Part shown: piece by piece, positions 12,012 through 21,986 of the stretch | Numbering within the stretch: the stretch's first letter is position 1 | Layout of the letters: every line of letters begins with the position of its first letter | Source of the DNA: Nemophila menziesii | Lineage: Eukaryota > Streptophyta > Magnoliopsida > Boraginales > Hydrophyllaceae | Assembly: GCA_029959085.1 (NCBI GenBank) | Contig: JARWIR010000001.1 | Location: 69,254,899-69,318,898, forward strand | DNA length: 64,000 bases | Direction: 5' to 3' | The notes under the pieces: model-generated | Databases searched by the model: none | The model's input: the letters and a program-made list of their open reading frames with translations, nothing else | What the model was told of the DNA's origin: nothing | Position numbers and translations under genes: made by a program

Positions 12012-12545
12012 AACCGGGTTCCCGGTTTTGGCAAACCGGGTTCCCGGTTCCGCGTCGCTGTGACGGCGCGGAAAATTAACTTGAAGATTTTTTTTTTTAA
12101 CCCGCACCAAAACGCTGGACCCCAAGACGCTGGGTCAGAGATTTTCCTCGCCGAAACCGGGTTCCCGGTTCTGGGGAATGCGGGTACCCGGATTTTTCTC
12201 GATGGCGCGAGTCAAGACGCGCCAAAACGCAGCATCCAAAAACGCTGGGTCAGAACTTTTGGATTTTTACAGTTCCGAAACCGGGTGCCCGGTTCTGCCA
12301 AATGCGGGTTCCCGGTTTGTGTCGATGGCGCGAACCAAAACGCAGCGAAACGCAGGTCACCAAAACGCTGGGTCAGAACTTTTCAGAAACTACAGCACCA
12401 AAACCGGGTTCCCGGTTTCGAAAATCCGGGTACCCGGTTCCGACGATGTGTCGTGAACCAAGACGCCAAGTGTTGCGTTGAAGAGGATGGTACCAGCTCC
12501 AAAACCGGGTTCCCGGTTTTTGCGAAACCGGGTTTCCGGTTCCTC
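12012..12545 (-). repeat. Paired-hairpin tandem array of element A
   Basis: Five pairs of near-palindromes with core AACCGGG-TT-CCCGGTT: 12012-12027/12034-12049, 12155-12170/12181-12190, 12279-12294/12305-12314, 12402-12417/12426-12437 and 12503-12518/12526-12541. Partners start 22-26 bp apart. Pairs recur every 143, 124, 123 and 101 bp as part of an imperfect repeat of about 120 bp that also carries AAAACGCTGGGTCAGA and GGCGCGA words. The array is rich in G, C and CpG and sits between the integrase end and the third ORF. Every reading frame through it is a by-product of the repeat. Confidence 0.9.
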
Positions 12546-12838
12546 CTGGACATCCAACCTCTTTTTCTCCTTTTTTCGCCAAATCGACCCCAAACTCATG
12601 ACCTTTTTACCCCTGAAATCATCAAAAACAACTACCCTTCCTCATTTCTTAATAATAAACACTAAAATTACGAAAATCAAACTATTCTAAAATGCAAAAA
12701 TTAAAAAACTCAGCTAATATACAATGAATTGGCTTTTGTTTAACGTCGTTAAGCTCGACAGGTTACCTTACGCTCTTAAGGAGTTTCAAGGAGATACATG
12801 ACCTCCCCGGGATGTGGATCTTCCGAGCGATTGGTATC
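12546..12838 (-). other. Spacer between pol and hairpin array in element A
   Basis: Non-coding. A block starting TTAACGTCGTTAAGCTCGAC (about 12740, + strand) recurs at about 20427 in element B, just past its integrase remnant, and so marks the conserved end of pol in both. Confidence 0.6.
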
Positions 12839-13027
12839 TTAACCTCCTTGGTATATCTTCAATCTGTGACCGTTAACCATAAAGGTACGGTTCTCTAGCG
12901 GATGTTCTATTTCTATCGCCCCATGAGGTGTAACTTTGGTCACAATGTATGGACCTGACCACTTAGATCTTAACTTACCCGGATAATTGCTGAACTTTGA
13001 GTTATACTTCAATACTCTTTGCCCCAC
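12839..13027 (-). pseudogene. pol: Integrase C-terminal end of element A, after third stop
   Basis: The last 62 codons of gag-pol, in frame with 13076-14254 but beyond an in-frame TAA at 13076-13078. Residues KWSGPYIVTKVTPHGAIEIE match the small SH3-like C-terminal fold of plant gypsy integrases that helps DNA binding. The frame ends at 12839. Without read-through of the stop this part is not joined to the catalytic core. Confidence 0.8.
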
Positions 13028-13075
13028 TTCAAAGTTCTTTGGACGAATCCGATTGTCATGCCATTTCTTTGTGTT

Positions 13076-14254
13076 TTATTTGTAAAGTTTGGCATTTTCA
13101 TAAGCATGCAAACGGAATTCATCAAGTTCATTAAGCTTCATCATACGATTCTTTCCGGCTAAGATATGATCTAAGTTCAACTGCGCAATTGCCCAATAGG
13201 CACCCATCTCAAGCTCTAAAGGTAAGTGACAAGCCTTACCATACACCATACGATAGGGAGATGCACCAACTGGAGTCTTGAACGCGGTACGATAGGCCCA
13301 CAACGCATCATCTAATTTCATTGACCAATCTTTTCTTGTAGGACCAACGGTTTTCTCTAGGATTGACTTGACTTCACGATTCGAAACTTCAGCTTGACCA
13401 TTGGATTGTGGGTGATATGCAGTAGATACACGGTGTCTTACCCCATACTTCTCTAGAACAGTCTTCAGATATTTATTAACGAAATGAGATCCTCCATCGC
13501 TAATAATCACTCTAGGTGTGCCATGTCTAGTGAAAATATGTGATTTCAAGAACTTGATCACCACTCGTGAATCATTAGTAGGTAAAGCCACCGCTTCTAC
13601 CCACTTAGACACATAATCAACAGCTAATAAGATGTAAAGGTTACCATTTGAAGGGACGAAAGGACCCATAAAGTCTATACCCCAAACATCGAATATCTCA
13701 ACCTCTAACACATTATTACGCGGCATCTCATCCCTCTTAGATATGTTTCCGGTAAACTGGCATCTCGTACATTTCTTAACATATTCATGACAATCTTTAA
13801 TAAGAGAAGGCCAGTAAAAACCTGATTGAAATACCTTCGCAGCAGTTCTATCTCCTTTGAAATGTCCTCCATATAGTGAATCATGGCATCCAGCTATAAT
13901 GGCTTGAGTCTCTTTCCTTGCTACACATCTTCGTATCATTTGGTCAGCACAAACTTTATAGAGGAAAGGATCCTCCCAAAAGAACTGTCTAGCACGATGA
14001 GCTAACCTCTTTCTTTCTTGATAAGTAGAACCTTCAGGAAAGACACCACTCACCACTAAATTCGCAATATCTGCATACCACGGAGCCTCATAATCTCGAA
14101 CAACGAATAAACTCTCATCAGGAAACTCTTCTCTAACTGCTTCAGTACCACTATTCATTTCTGACCCCTCTAATCGCGAGAGATGATCTGCAACCTGATT
14201 CTCACAACCCTTTCTATCTTTGATATCTAAATCGAACTCTTGAAGCAATAACAC
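13076..14254 (-). pseudogene. pol: Integrase of element A (HHCC and DDE core)
   Basis: 392 codons in the same frame as the upstream pol segment, separated by one TAG at 14255-14257 where relatives have tryptophan (RLIR-W-VLLLQEF). It begins with the end of RNase H, then the zinc-binding HHCC fold (His 124 and 131, Cys 162 and 165, counted from 14254). The catalytic DDE triad is complete: Asp 194 (GIDFMG), Asp 253 (IISDGG) and Glu 289 ([10 protein letters not shown]), the last two 36 residues apart as expected. The enzyme would insert the DNA copy into the genome. It ends at a TAA (13076-13078) with the C-terminal domain beyond it. Confidence 0.9.
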
Positions 14255-17026
14255 CTATCTGATTAACCTTGGTTTCGCATCTTTCTTCTCCATAAGAAAT
14301 CTGATCGCGGAATGATCTGTATAAACAATAACTTTCGCTCCAAGAAGATAGGAGCGAAATTTATCAAACGAATAGACAACTGCTAGCAACTCCTTTTCTG
14401 TAACTGTGTAATTAATCTGAGCACCACTGAAAGTTTTACTAGCATAGTAAATCGAATGAAAAACCTTCTCTTTTCTCTGTCCCAATACAGCTCCCATACA
14501 CAAATCACTCGCATCACACATAACTTCAAATGGTAAATTCCAATCTGGAGGTAACACTATAAGAGCAGAAATAAGCTTTTCCTTAATTGCTTGGAAAGCC
14601 GCTGAACAAGCTTCATCAAAAAGGAATTTGCAATCCTTTTCGAGTAAGTTGCATAACGGTTTAGCAATCTTAGAAAAATCCTTAATAAAACGCCTATAAA
14701 AGCCAGCATGGCCAAGAAAACTCCTTACCCCTTTAACAGAAACAGTTGGGGGAAGAGTTTTAATTACCTCTATCTTTGCTCTATCAACCTCTAAACCAGC
14801 ACTCGAAACTTTGTGACCCAGAACAATACCTTCGCGAACCATGAAGTGACACTTCTCCCAGTTGAGCACCAAATCTGTTTCCTTGCATCTCACTAACACT
14901 TTCTCCAAGTTATCTAAACATATATCAAAATCATCACCAAACACGGAGAAATCATCCATAAACACTTCAAGGAAATTATCTATCATGTCCCAGAAGATGG
15001 CCATCATACACCTTTGAAAAGTAGCGGGAGCGTTACACAACCCAAATGGCATTCTGCGATATGCAAAAGTGCCAAATGGGCATGTAAAGGTAGTCTTATG
15101 TTGATCTTCTGGAGCTACGTAAATCTGATTGTACCCGGAGTAACCATCCAAGAAACAATAGTACTCTCTTCCGGCTAATTTATCTAACATTTGATCGATG
15201 AAGGGCAAAGGGAAGTGATCTTCTCTGGTGGCCTTGTTCAACTTTCTATAATCCATGCAAACTCTCCATCCAACTACCGTTCTTGAAGGAATCGCTTCAT
15301 TTTTATCATTCAAAATTGTTGTCATTCCTCCTTTCTTTGGTACACACTGAACCGGACTCACCCATTCACTACTCGAAATGGGATAAATAATCCCCGCATC
15401 TAAAAGCTTAATCACCTCTTTCTTCACCACATCCTTCATAGCTGGCATTAATCTTCTCTGACCTTCAACTGAGCGTGCATTAACATCTTCAAGTATGATT
15501 TTGTGTTGACAATAGGATGGACTAATGCCTTTGATGTCAGCAATTGTCCAACCTATTGCTTCTTTGTTGGCTCTTAACACACGCAACAGTTTATCTTCTT
15601 GAGGACCTGTTAGATTAGCAGAAACAATAACAGGTAAAGTTTCATTAGTACCCAAATATGCATACCTCAAGTGTGCTGGCAATGGTTTTTCTTCCAACTC
15701 CGTAGGAGATTCAATTGAAGGCTTCTTTTTAGGAATAATCTCCCCCGGTTCTCTCACAGGTTCATAGGTAAGACGCCTATACTTCGGATTTTCAGAATTG
15801 AGAGCTGCCACTGTTTCGGTAAGCTCCTCCATCATCTCAGGTGAATCAAATGTCAAAGCAGCCTGCAAGATATCATCAAAATTTAAGCAATTAAATACCT
15901 CTTGCGATGCTTTCTCTACCACATCCATTCTAAAGCAATCTTCCTGAGAATCTGGGAATTTCATAGCTCGAAATACATTGAATTTGACTTCCTCATCTTG
16001 TATCCTCATTGTTAATTCGCCATTCTCTACATCGATCAGTGTTCGCCCTGTAGCTAGGAATGGTCTACCCAAAATAATGGGGACATTTCTATCTGCATTG
16101 TACTCAAGTATTACGAAATCAACAGGAAATATAAGTGTACCTGCCTTGACAAGGACATCCTCAATACGACCTTCAGGATGAGCAAGAGACCTGTCCGCCA
16201 TTTGCAAGACCATAGAGGTGGGTCTTGCGTTTCCAATTTTAAGCTTATCAAAAATTGACTTGGGCATCAAATTGATACTTGCCCCCAAATCACACAGCGC
16301 TTTTCCTTTCCATTCTTCCCCAATCGATAAGGGAATCGTGAAACTCCCCGGATCAACTAACTTTGGAGGTAATTTACTCTGACAAATCGCACTACACTCT
16401 TCAGGAAGGCCAATCATCTCATTATCACAATAAGGCCTTTTGTTAGTGAGGGCCCTCTTCAAAAATTTCGTGTACTTAGGAATATCACGAATCGCCTCTA
16501 GTAACGGAATATTAATACTTAGGCCCTTCACTCTATTAAAGAATTTCTGAAAATCACCCAAATCACCCTTTTTCTGAACTCGAGATGGAAATGGTGGTGG
16601 AGGGCGATTAATCACCCTATCATCTTTCTTTTGCGGAACTTCTCTAGGTCTTTCTATTTCTTCAACCTCACTATCTTTCTCATTCTCTTTCTCGTTCTCA
16701 ACCACTTCCTTTTCTTTTCTTAGAACTTCTTTCTCTTTCATAACAGGAAAAGGAGGTGGAGGGAGGTTCTTACCACTTCTTAATGTAACAGCCTTGCAAT
16801 CTTCACGTTGTATTGGATTTTCTGTATCGCTAGGAAGTTGCCCTTGTGGGCGCTGATTCAGCTGTTTATTAATTTGACTTAGCTGATTCTGGAACAACTT
16901 CATATTTGCTTCGGCTGCATTTTGACGTTCCATAGCTTGTGTCTGAAGAGCAATTAAATTTTCAACCGTCTTCTGAAGGGTAACTACTCCTTCTTGTGGA
17001 TGGGCAGGTAAAGCTTTTTGGTTCAA
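14255..17026 (-). pseudogene. pol: Protease, reverse transcriptase and RNase H of element A
   Basis: 923 codons from the first methionine, in frame with gag across one TAA (17093-17095). The proline- and charge-rich linker is followed by the protease with DLGAS at 246-250 (the Athila form of the usual D-T/S-G-A) and ILGRPFL near 318. RT motifs are FLDGYSGY near 625 and the catalytic VFMDDF at 689-694. RNase H has Asp 838 (MCDASD), Glu near 878 (TEKELLA) and YTDH at 902. All catalytic residues I can check are present, so the enzymes look intact apart from the stop codons before and after. The stop at 14255-14257 cuts the frame at the end of RNase H. Confidence 0.92.
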
Positions 17027-17092
17027 ATTTTCATCATAAGTATTCTGAGGAGCTTGTCTTTGTACATAATTGTTTTGATTATGTCCTCCTTG

Positions 17093-18412
17093 TTAATTGT
17101 TGTGTGGTCTTGGATTATAGTTGTTGCCTTGAGGACGCGGCTGATACGCGTAAGTAGGATTGGCTGCCCCATTAGGATTTGAGTATTGAAACCCAGGATG
17201 GTTTCTGTTAGGCTGATATCCATTAACACTTGAATTGAAATTACCTCTATTGGACATAAACATCACTGGTTCTTGGTTATTCGGACAATTTTCCTCATCA
17301 TGATCATCTACCCTGCAAATCGAACACATATAAACCTCTTGTGCAGCATGCACAGCTACCTTCTTACCCGAAAATCCTTCTTTTACAGCTAAAGTAAGCT
17401 GCTTCAATTGTTGCTCTATGGTATTCTGAATCTTATTCTCAAGCGTAGCAAATTTTTCTTCCATATCAACATTATTCACTCCCTTAACTGGTGTTCTTAC
17501 TGAGTTCCACCCCACTTCGTTCTTAACTGTTCTCTCTAAAATGATTTTAGCATGAGCGGGTTGAACTTGAAGAAAACCTGCACCACATAGCGTATCCAAC
17601 TTCTCTCTTGAAGTCCCATCAAGGCCTCTATAAAAGATCTTAAGCTGTTGTTGTTCAGAAAAGCCATGAGTAGAAACTTTACGTAAACACATCTGAAATC
17701 TTGTCCAACTCTTACCCACAGTTTCATCATATTCTTGACGGAAATGCGTCAATTCTAACTCAGCATCTAATCTCATGTTACTTGGGTAATACCTGTCAAA
17801 GAAAGCAGCCTTTAATTGGTCCCAGTTGGTTATCTTCGTAGGATCTTGCGTATCGTGCCATTCACTTGCTCCATTAATAACAAAAAACTTAAACGCAGCA
17901 AAATACATCTGTTCTCTTGAAACTCCTTGTGTGATATAAGAATCACATATCTGCTTAAATTTCTGTACTCCTCTAAGAGGATCTTCTGATGGTCTTCCGC
18001 GAAAATTTCCAAAGTTTTGGAATTGGGCTAACATACCCGAATCTGGACGGAATCTCGGAACATCAATATCTGGAGCACCTACTCCTATAGCAGGAGCACG
18101 GAATGGAACTTCTGGAGGACCATTAGTAAACCACGGATCTTGATTCATTACTATCTGGACTTGAGGATTAGGAATCACTGGTGGAATTGGAGGAATAGCG
18201 CATGGAGCCAAAGGTTGGCCATTTGCGCCTAGTTGACCTGGTTGATTGTCTTGTTGATTCTGAAGATTGATATTCTCCATTCTGTTAACTAACTCTTCTA
18301 CTTCTAAAGCTTCTCGTTCTCTTCTTCTCTTGTTAGCAAGTCTGATCAACGATTCTGGATTACTAAGGATCGGAGGTGTTGGCTCTAGATCCTTGAATAG
18401 CCTTCTTCGCAT
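17093..18412 (-). CDS. gag: Gag of element A
   Basis: 439 codons from the ATG at 18412, about 135 bp inside the 5' LTR, to a TAA at 17093-17095. Residues about 135-290 are the retrotransposon gag (capsid-like) domain, with the WHDTQDP and FFDRYYPSNMR blocks typical of plant gypsy elements. A zinc knuckle of the form C-X2-C-X4-H-X4-C lies at 363-376. The C-terminus is rich in Asn, Pro and Gln. The next codons continue in the same frame into pol, so the TAA is either a nonsense mutation or a gag/pol suppression stop. I favour mutation, since two further stops break pol. Gag would package the RNA into particles in the cytoplasm. Confidence 0.9.
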   Translation of the reverse strand: MRRRLFKDLEPTPPILSNPESLIRLANKRRREREALEVEELVNRMENINLQNQQDNQPGQLGANGQPLAPCAIPPIPPVIPNPQVQIVMNQDPWFTNGPPEVPFRAPAIGVGAPDIDVPRFRPDSGMLAQFQNFGNFRGRPSEDPLRGVQKFKQICDSYITQGVSREQMYFAAFKFFVINGASEWHDTQDPTKITNWDQLKAAFFDRYYPSNMRLDAELELTHFRQEYDETVGKSWTRFQMCLRKVSTHGFSEQQQLKIFYRGLDGTSREKLDTLCGAGFLQVQPAHAKIILERTVKNEVGWNSVRTPVKGVNNVDMEEKFATLENKIQNTIEQQLKQLTLAVKEGFSGKKVAVHAAQEVYMCSICRVDDHDEENCPNNQEPVMFMSNRGNFNSSVNGYQPNRNHPGFQYSNPNGAANPTYAYQPRPQGNNYNPRPHNN

Positions 18413-18523
18413 ACACCAAACCTAAAAACCTGAGAAAGATAAACAAACAAAAAGCGTAAAACTGATAAAATAATATAAATGCACCTATCACTAAAGGATA
18501 AACACCGTGGTCACACGCTACCG

Positions 18524-18541
18524 TCCCCGGCAGCGGTGCCA
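18524..18541 (-). other. Primer binding site of element A
   Basis: On the - strand TGGCACCGCTGCCGGGGA, seven bases inside the 5' LTR. It is complementary, with two mismatches, to the 3' end of plant tRNA-Asp, the primer used by Athila-type elements. Confidence 0.85.
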
Positions 18542-18547
18542 AAAACT

Positions 18548-20111
18548 TGATGGTCCTTTGTGTGTTCTAAAAAATAATGCAAATAATAATCGAACCACAA
18601 CCGCAAGTGTACGGTTGTCCCAAGTAGTAATAAGGATAATACAGATTCGTTCCAAGGACGGGATGGTTGACTACAATGTTTAGCAGATAATTATTGGTTG
18701 CACTTATGAAAGCAAGTAAATAAAATATGTTTGTTTGGTTTTGTTTATTAAAACTACTGAATGAAAGACAAATTATAAATGCAAGTAAAAAGCTAAGACG
18801 CAAGTAAAATGAGTGAAAACGCAATATGAGGAGTAGTACTTGAGAACGCAGGGATCCTCCTAATCTTATTTCCTAACTTATGTTGTTAAGGGCTAAATCG
18901 GTCAATTACAATGGTCGGGATTCTAAATTCCTTATACCCCCGTCAGGGTGGACTATAAGAGAATCCTAAAGTGTCACTAGTCCCGTCAGGGTAAATATGA
19001 TCCACCGTTGGATGTTTGAGTTTTATTACCTCATTGGCCCTAGAATTAGCTAAGTTCGTCAGAATCAATAGCTTTTATCCTAGATTGAATAATTAATTCT
19101 ATACCTAAACCCTCCGTCAGGATGATCCACACGCCACATATGTGGAATAGCCTAGATATTAATACCTGTTCTTAGTTCGCGACTCTAAAAACAGTAAATA
19201 ATCACAAATTATCGAAAAGAGTAATAGACCTAATCTAATTTAATTCAACATAAACCCAAATTCAACATTCGTTATTTCATAAAATTAAGATTCACCCATT
19301 GTTTGTTCTCAAGCACTATGAAAAGCTTAGCTCATATTAAATGGAAAAACTAAATTAAAAGAAATGGAATTCATATTTGATTACAAAATTAAAGATAAAA
19401 AGAACCTAATTTCCGGAATTGGAATGACTACGAACGGAGATATAGACTCTCTCCAGCTCTTGTAGCTTCTTCTCCTTCCTTCAGTTGCTTCTCTCTGGTG
19501 TTTTTAATCTTGCAGAATGTGAATTATGTAAAAAATAGAAGTCCAGACCTCCTTTTATAAGCATAAAAACGGATTAGGGCTTGGACCAGAAAATAAAACA
19601 CTAATTAAATGTCCAAGCCCAATTTCTAAGCCCAAAATCCCGTAACTGCTGATACACCTTCACTAAAACGGCTTTTTCCGATGCGTTATGACTCCGATTG
19701 ACCTCATTCCAGTTGCTAAAGTTCCGTAACTCGATAAGGAATGATTTCTCTTCAAAGGTCAGCGGTTAAATCATCGCTTAAGCACCTCGAATTCAGCAAT
19801 CTATGGCCTAGAAAATGGATTTTCAGCTCTAAAAATAATATCTTCGGGATTTATCTTCAAGTCTTGACTCTAATTCACGATCTTTGACTTTCTCCTCGGA
19901 TTCCTCTCCTAGCTAACATCTAAAACCTGTAAACTTTTCACTAAAAATACCAATATTACGCGCAAAAGCTTAATAAATTAAAAATGCTAGAAATAAAAAG
20001 GAGATTCCGAATTATTGCATATTTAGTCCAAAAGTCTATCAAATTAATTAAATAAACACCAAAAATGATGTCTCCCAAGGGTCGAAAATAAGAACAATTA
20101 GGGAGACATCA
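18548..20111 (-). repeat. 5' LTR of element A
   Basis: From TGATGGTCC (18548) to GAGACATCA (20111) on the + strand, next to the primer site on one side and the target duplication on the other. It drives - strand transcription of gag-pol. Differences from the 3' LTR are scattered, with a small cluster near 19763-19810. Confidence 0.95.
19553..19559 (-). promoter_or_regulatory. TATA box of element A 5' LTR
   Basis: TATAAAA on the - strand, at the same relative position as in LTR D and in the 3' LTR (8287-8293). Gag begins about 1.14 kb downstream. Confidence 0.6.
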
Positions 20112-20116
20112 CATAC
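20112..20116. repeat. Target site duplication of element A, right copy
   Basis: CATAC directly after the LTR end, matching 7275-7279. Confidence 0.9.
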
Positions 20117-20235
20117 TGCTACGCTCGGTTTTACTTGGACGTGCTCTCGGAAATAAACCCGAGTCCACCAACCCGAGGGCTCGTGTAACCCCATCGGCAT
20201 ATCGGTGGTTTGACCGGACTACCAGTCAGTGGTAC
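20117..20235 (+). repeat. Paired-hairpin array of element B, right part
   Basis: Continues the array broken by element A. The spacer word ACCCGAGGGCT is shared with the left part. A further pair occurs: an imperfect CATCGG-CATA-TCGGTG at 20192-20207 and a weaker one near 20212-20227, again about 20 bp apart. Confidence 0.7.
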
Positions 20236-20464
20236 GGATATTTCCCTTTTTCGCTCTTTTTCGTTCCTTAGCACCCCAAACTCAATTCTTGCACCATTAA
20301 CACACTACCTTTCTCATTTCTTTTAAAGATTAGACACTAAGACTTGACAATTACTTAGAATTATACACTAGGATTTGAAAAACATAAAGCAATAAACTAA
20401 TATACAATTGAAATGGCTTTTGTTTAACGTCGTTAAGCTCGACAGGTTACCTCATAAATCATTT
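20236..20464 (-). other. Spacer between pol remnant and array in element B
   Basis: Non-coding. It includes the TTAACGTCGTTAAGCTCGAC block at about 20427 shared with element A. Confidence 0.6.
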
Positions 20465-20690
20465 TCTAACATAACCTCCCCAGCAGTGAGTTAGGTTGTC
20501 AATATTTTCTACACGGAATTTGCATCCCTTAGCTTTTATTATCACCAATTGATTCGAGATGACCTTTCTGACCATGAAAGGTCCTTGCCAAGTACTCTTG
20601 GCTTTGCGCGTTTTCGGAGGAGGATCAGGCTTTTTCATTGCAACCTCTTCGCCTACTCTGAACTCCCTCTTCTTACTTTCTTTCTTTCTT
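20465..20690 (-). pseudogene. Integrase C-terminal remnant in element B
   Basis: On the - strand, in a frame one base off the protease frame, it reads FRVGEEVAMKKPDPPPKTRK followed by a block with STWQGPFMVRKV and GCKFRVENID. This resembles the SH3-like integrase end (compare KWSGPYIVTKVTPHGAIEIE in element A). RT, RNase H and the catalytic integrase core that should lie between this and protease are absent, so a deletion of more than 2.5 kb joined protease directly to the integrase tail. Confidence 0.65.
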
Positions 20691-21488
20691 TCTTAGGTTC
20701 TTTTGGAACCTTCGTAGTACGCCCCTTTTCTTTCTTCTTAGCATGGTCAAGGTGTGGCTTTTCTTTAGGATGTGGAGGATCTTTATCAGGTGGTTTCTTT
20801 CTGAGCTCTCTTTCCTTCATTCCTAAGGTTTCCACAACCTTAGTTGGCTCCCTGTCTGTTTGTTCAATCACATCAATCCGGAAGCAATCCTCCTTGGAAT
20901 CCGGAAATTTCATTAGCTTAAACACGTTGAATTTATCTCCTCGTCTTGGATACGTATAATCATTTCACCATTCTCTACATCAATAAAAGTACACCCCGTG
21001 GCTAGGAATGGTCTTCCCAAAATATTAGGGACATTCATGTCCGCGTCGTAATCAAGTATAACAAAATCAACAAGAAAGATTAACGTACTTGCCTTGACGA
21101 GGACATCTTCTAGTCTTCCCTCTGGACGTACGAGGGATCTGTCAGCCATTTGCAAAACCATAGAAGTCGGTTTTGCATTTCCTATCTTCAACTTTTCAAA
21201 GACTGGTTTGGGCATGATATTAATACTTGCTCCCAAATCGCATAAAGCTTTCCCTTGCCACTTAGCACCAATGGAAACCGGGATCGTAAAACTTCCAGGA
21301 TCAAGTAATTTGGGTGGCAACTTACTCTGGCAGATGGAACTACACTCTTCTGGAAAACCTACCATTTCATTCTCAAGATACTGGCGTTTGCTGGTGATAG
21401 TTCTTTTCAGGAATTTCATGTATTTCAGTACACCTTTGATAGCCTCTAAGAAAGGTATATTAGTGTTAAGCTTACTCACCATAGTCAT
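20653..21488 (-). pseudogene. Protease segment of element B with lysine-rich tail
   Basis: The frame at 20913-21488 carries the same blocks as the element A protease: a linker with FLEAIKGVLKYMKFLK, the active-site block CDLGASINIMPK and the flap-end block NILGRPFLATG. A one-base shift leads to 20925-20653, which starts with the conserved LMKFPDSKEDCFRIDVIE and then has a lysine- and proline-rich tail (KEKPHLDHAKKKEKGR) unlike element A, before stopping. The tail may be new sequence made at the deletion junction. There is no enzyme-coding sequence downstream apart from the integrase tail. Confidence 0.8.
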
Positions 21489-21499
21489 GAATCTCTGAT

Positions 21500-21985
21500 A
21501 TTCAGCCGTATCTCCTTTTTTCTGAACTCTTGAAGGGAATGGTGGAGGAGGACGGACTTCTATAGCATCTTTCTTTTTTCGGATTTTCCGGATTCTTCTC
21601 CACTTCCACTACTTCTGGTTCATCTTCTTTTTCCACCACATCCTCTACTGTTTTCTCTTTCATAGTTTTTCTTTTTCTTTCATAACGGGAAAAGGTGGTG
21701 GTGGAAGTTTCTTACCACTTCTAAGCGAGATAGTGTTACACTCTTCGTACGGCTTAGGTTCTTCAGTGTCGCTTGGTAATTGTCCTTGTGGAAGCTGATT
21801 TAATTGCTTTGCTATCTGAGCTATCTGATTTTCTAACAATTTAACTGCTGTAGTGGTAATATGTAACTATTGCAGTGGTAGATTTTTGTTCTTGGCAAGC
21901 TTTTGTTTGAATGTTGATTAATGTCAACAATGTTTGTTGAACATCCAAAGCACCTTCTTGAGGTTAAGCAGGTAGAGCTTTCTGA
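21500..21985 (-). pseudogene. Gag-protease linker of element B
   Basis: Proline- and lysine-rich linker corresponding to residues about 20-150 of the element A pol frame. Several stops and shifts are present, among them in the polypurine stretch at about 21600-21700. Recognised by its position and by the SRVQKKGD-type and PPPPFP words. Confidence 0.55.
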
Positions 21986-21986
21986 T

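Larger units (their letters stand above)
7280..20111 (-). mobile_element. Element A: young Athila-type LTR retrotransposon, 12.8 kb
   Basis: Two LTRs of 1566 and 1564 bp with TG...CA ends, a CATAC target duplication, a tRNA-Asp-type primer site, a polypurine tract and the order gag-protease-RT-RNase H-integrase-third ORF identify a Ty3/gypsy element of the Athila type. By hand I count about 22 substitutions and 2 one-base indels between the LTRs, about 98.6% identity, so insertion was recent. Gag-pol is one frame with three stops, so this copy probably cannot make a full polyprotein. It is nested in element B. Confidence 0.95.

Noticed and set aside
7036..12545. CRISPR-like array
   Set aside because: Repeats are paired palindromes with similar, not unique, spacers inside a plant retrotransposon. 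No cas genes, and the setting is eukaryotic.
12060..12665. Overlapping open frames on both strands (up to 201 codons)
   Set aside because: They run through the GC-rich hairpin array. The 120-bp repeat lacks stops in several frames, giving low-complexity peptides on both strands. No known domain and no start context.
20549..20959. 136-codon + strand ORF
   Set aside because: Antisense of the protease tail and integrase remnant of element B, whose - strand homology is clear.
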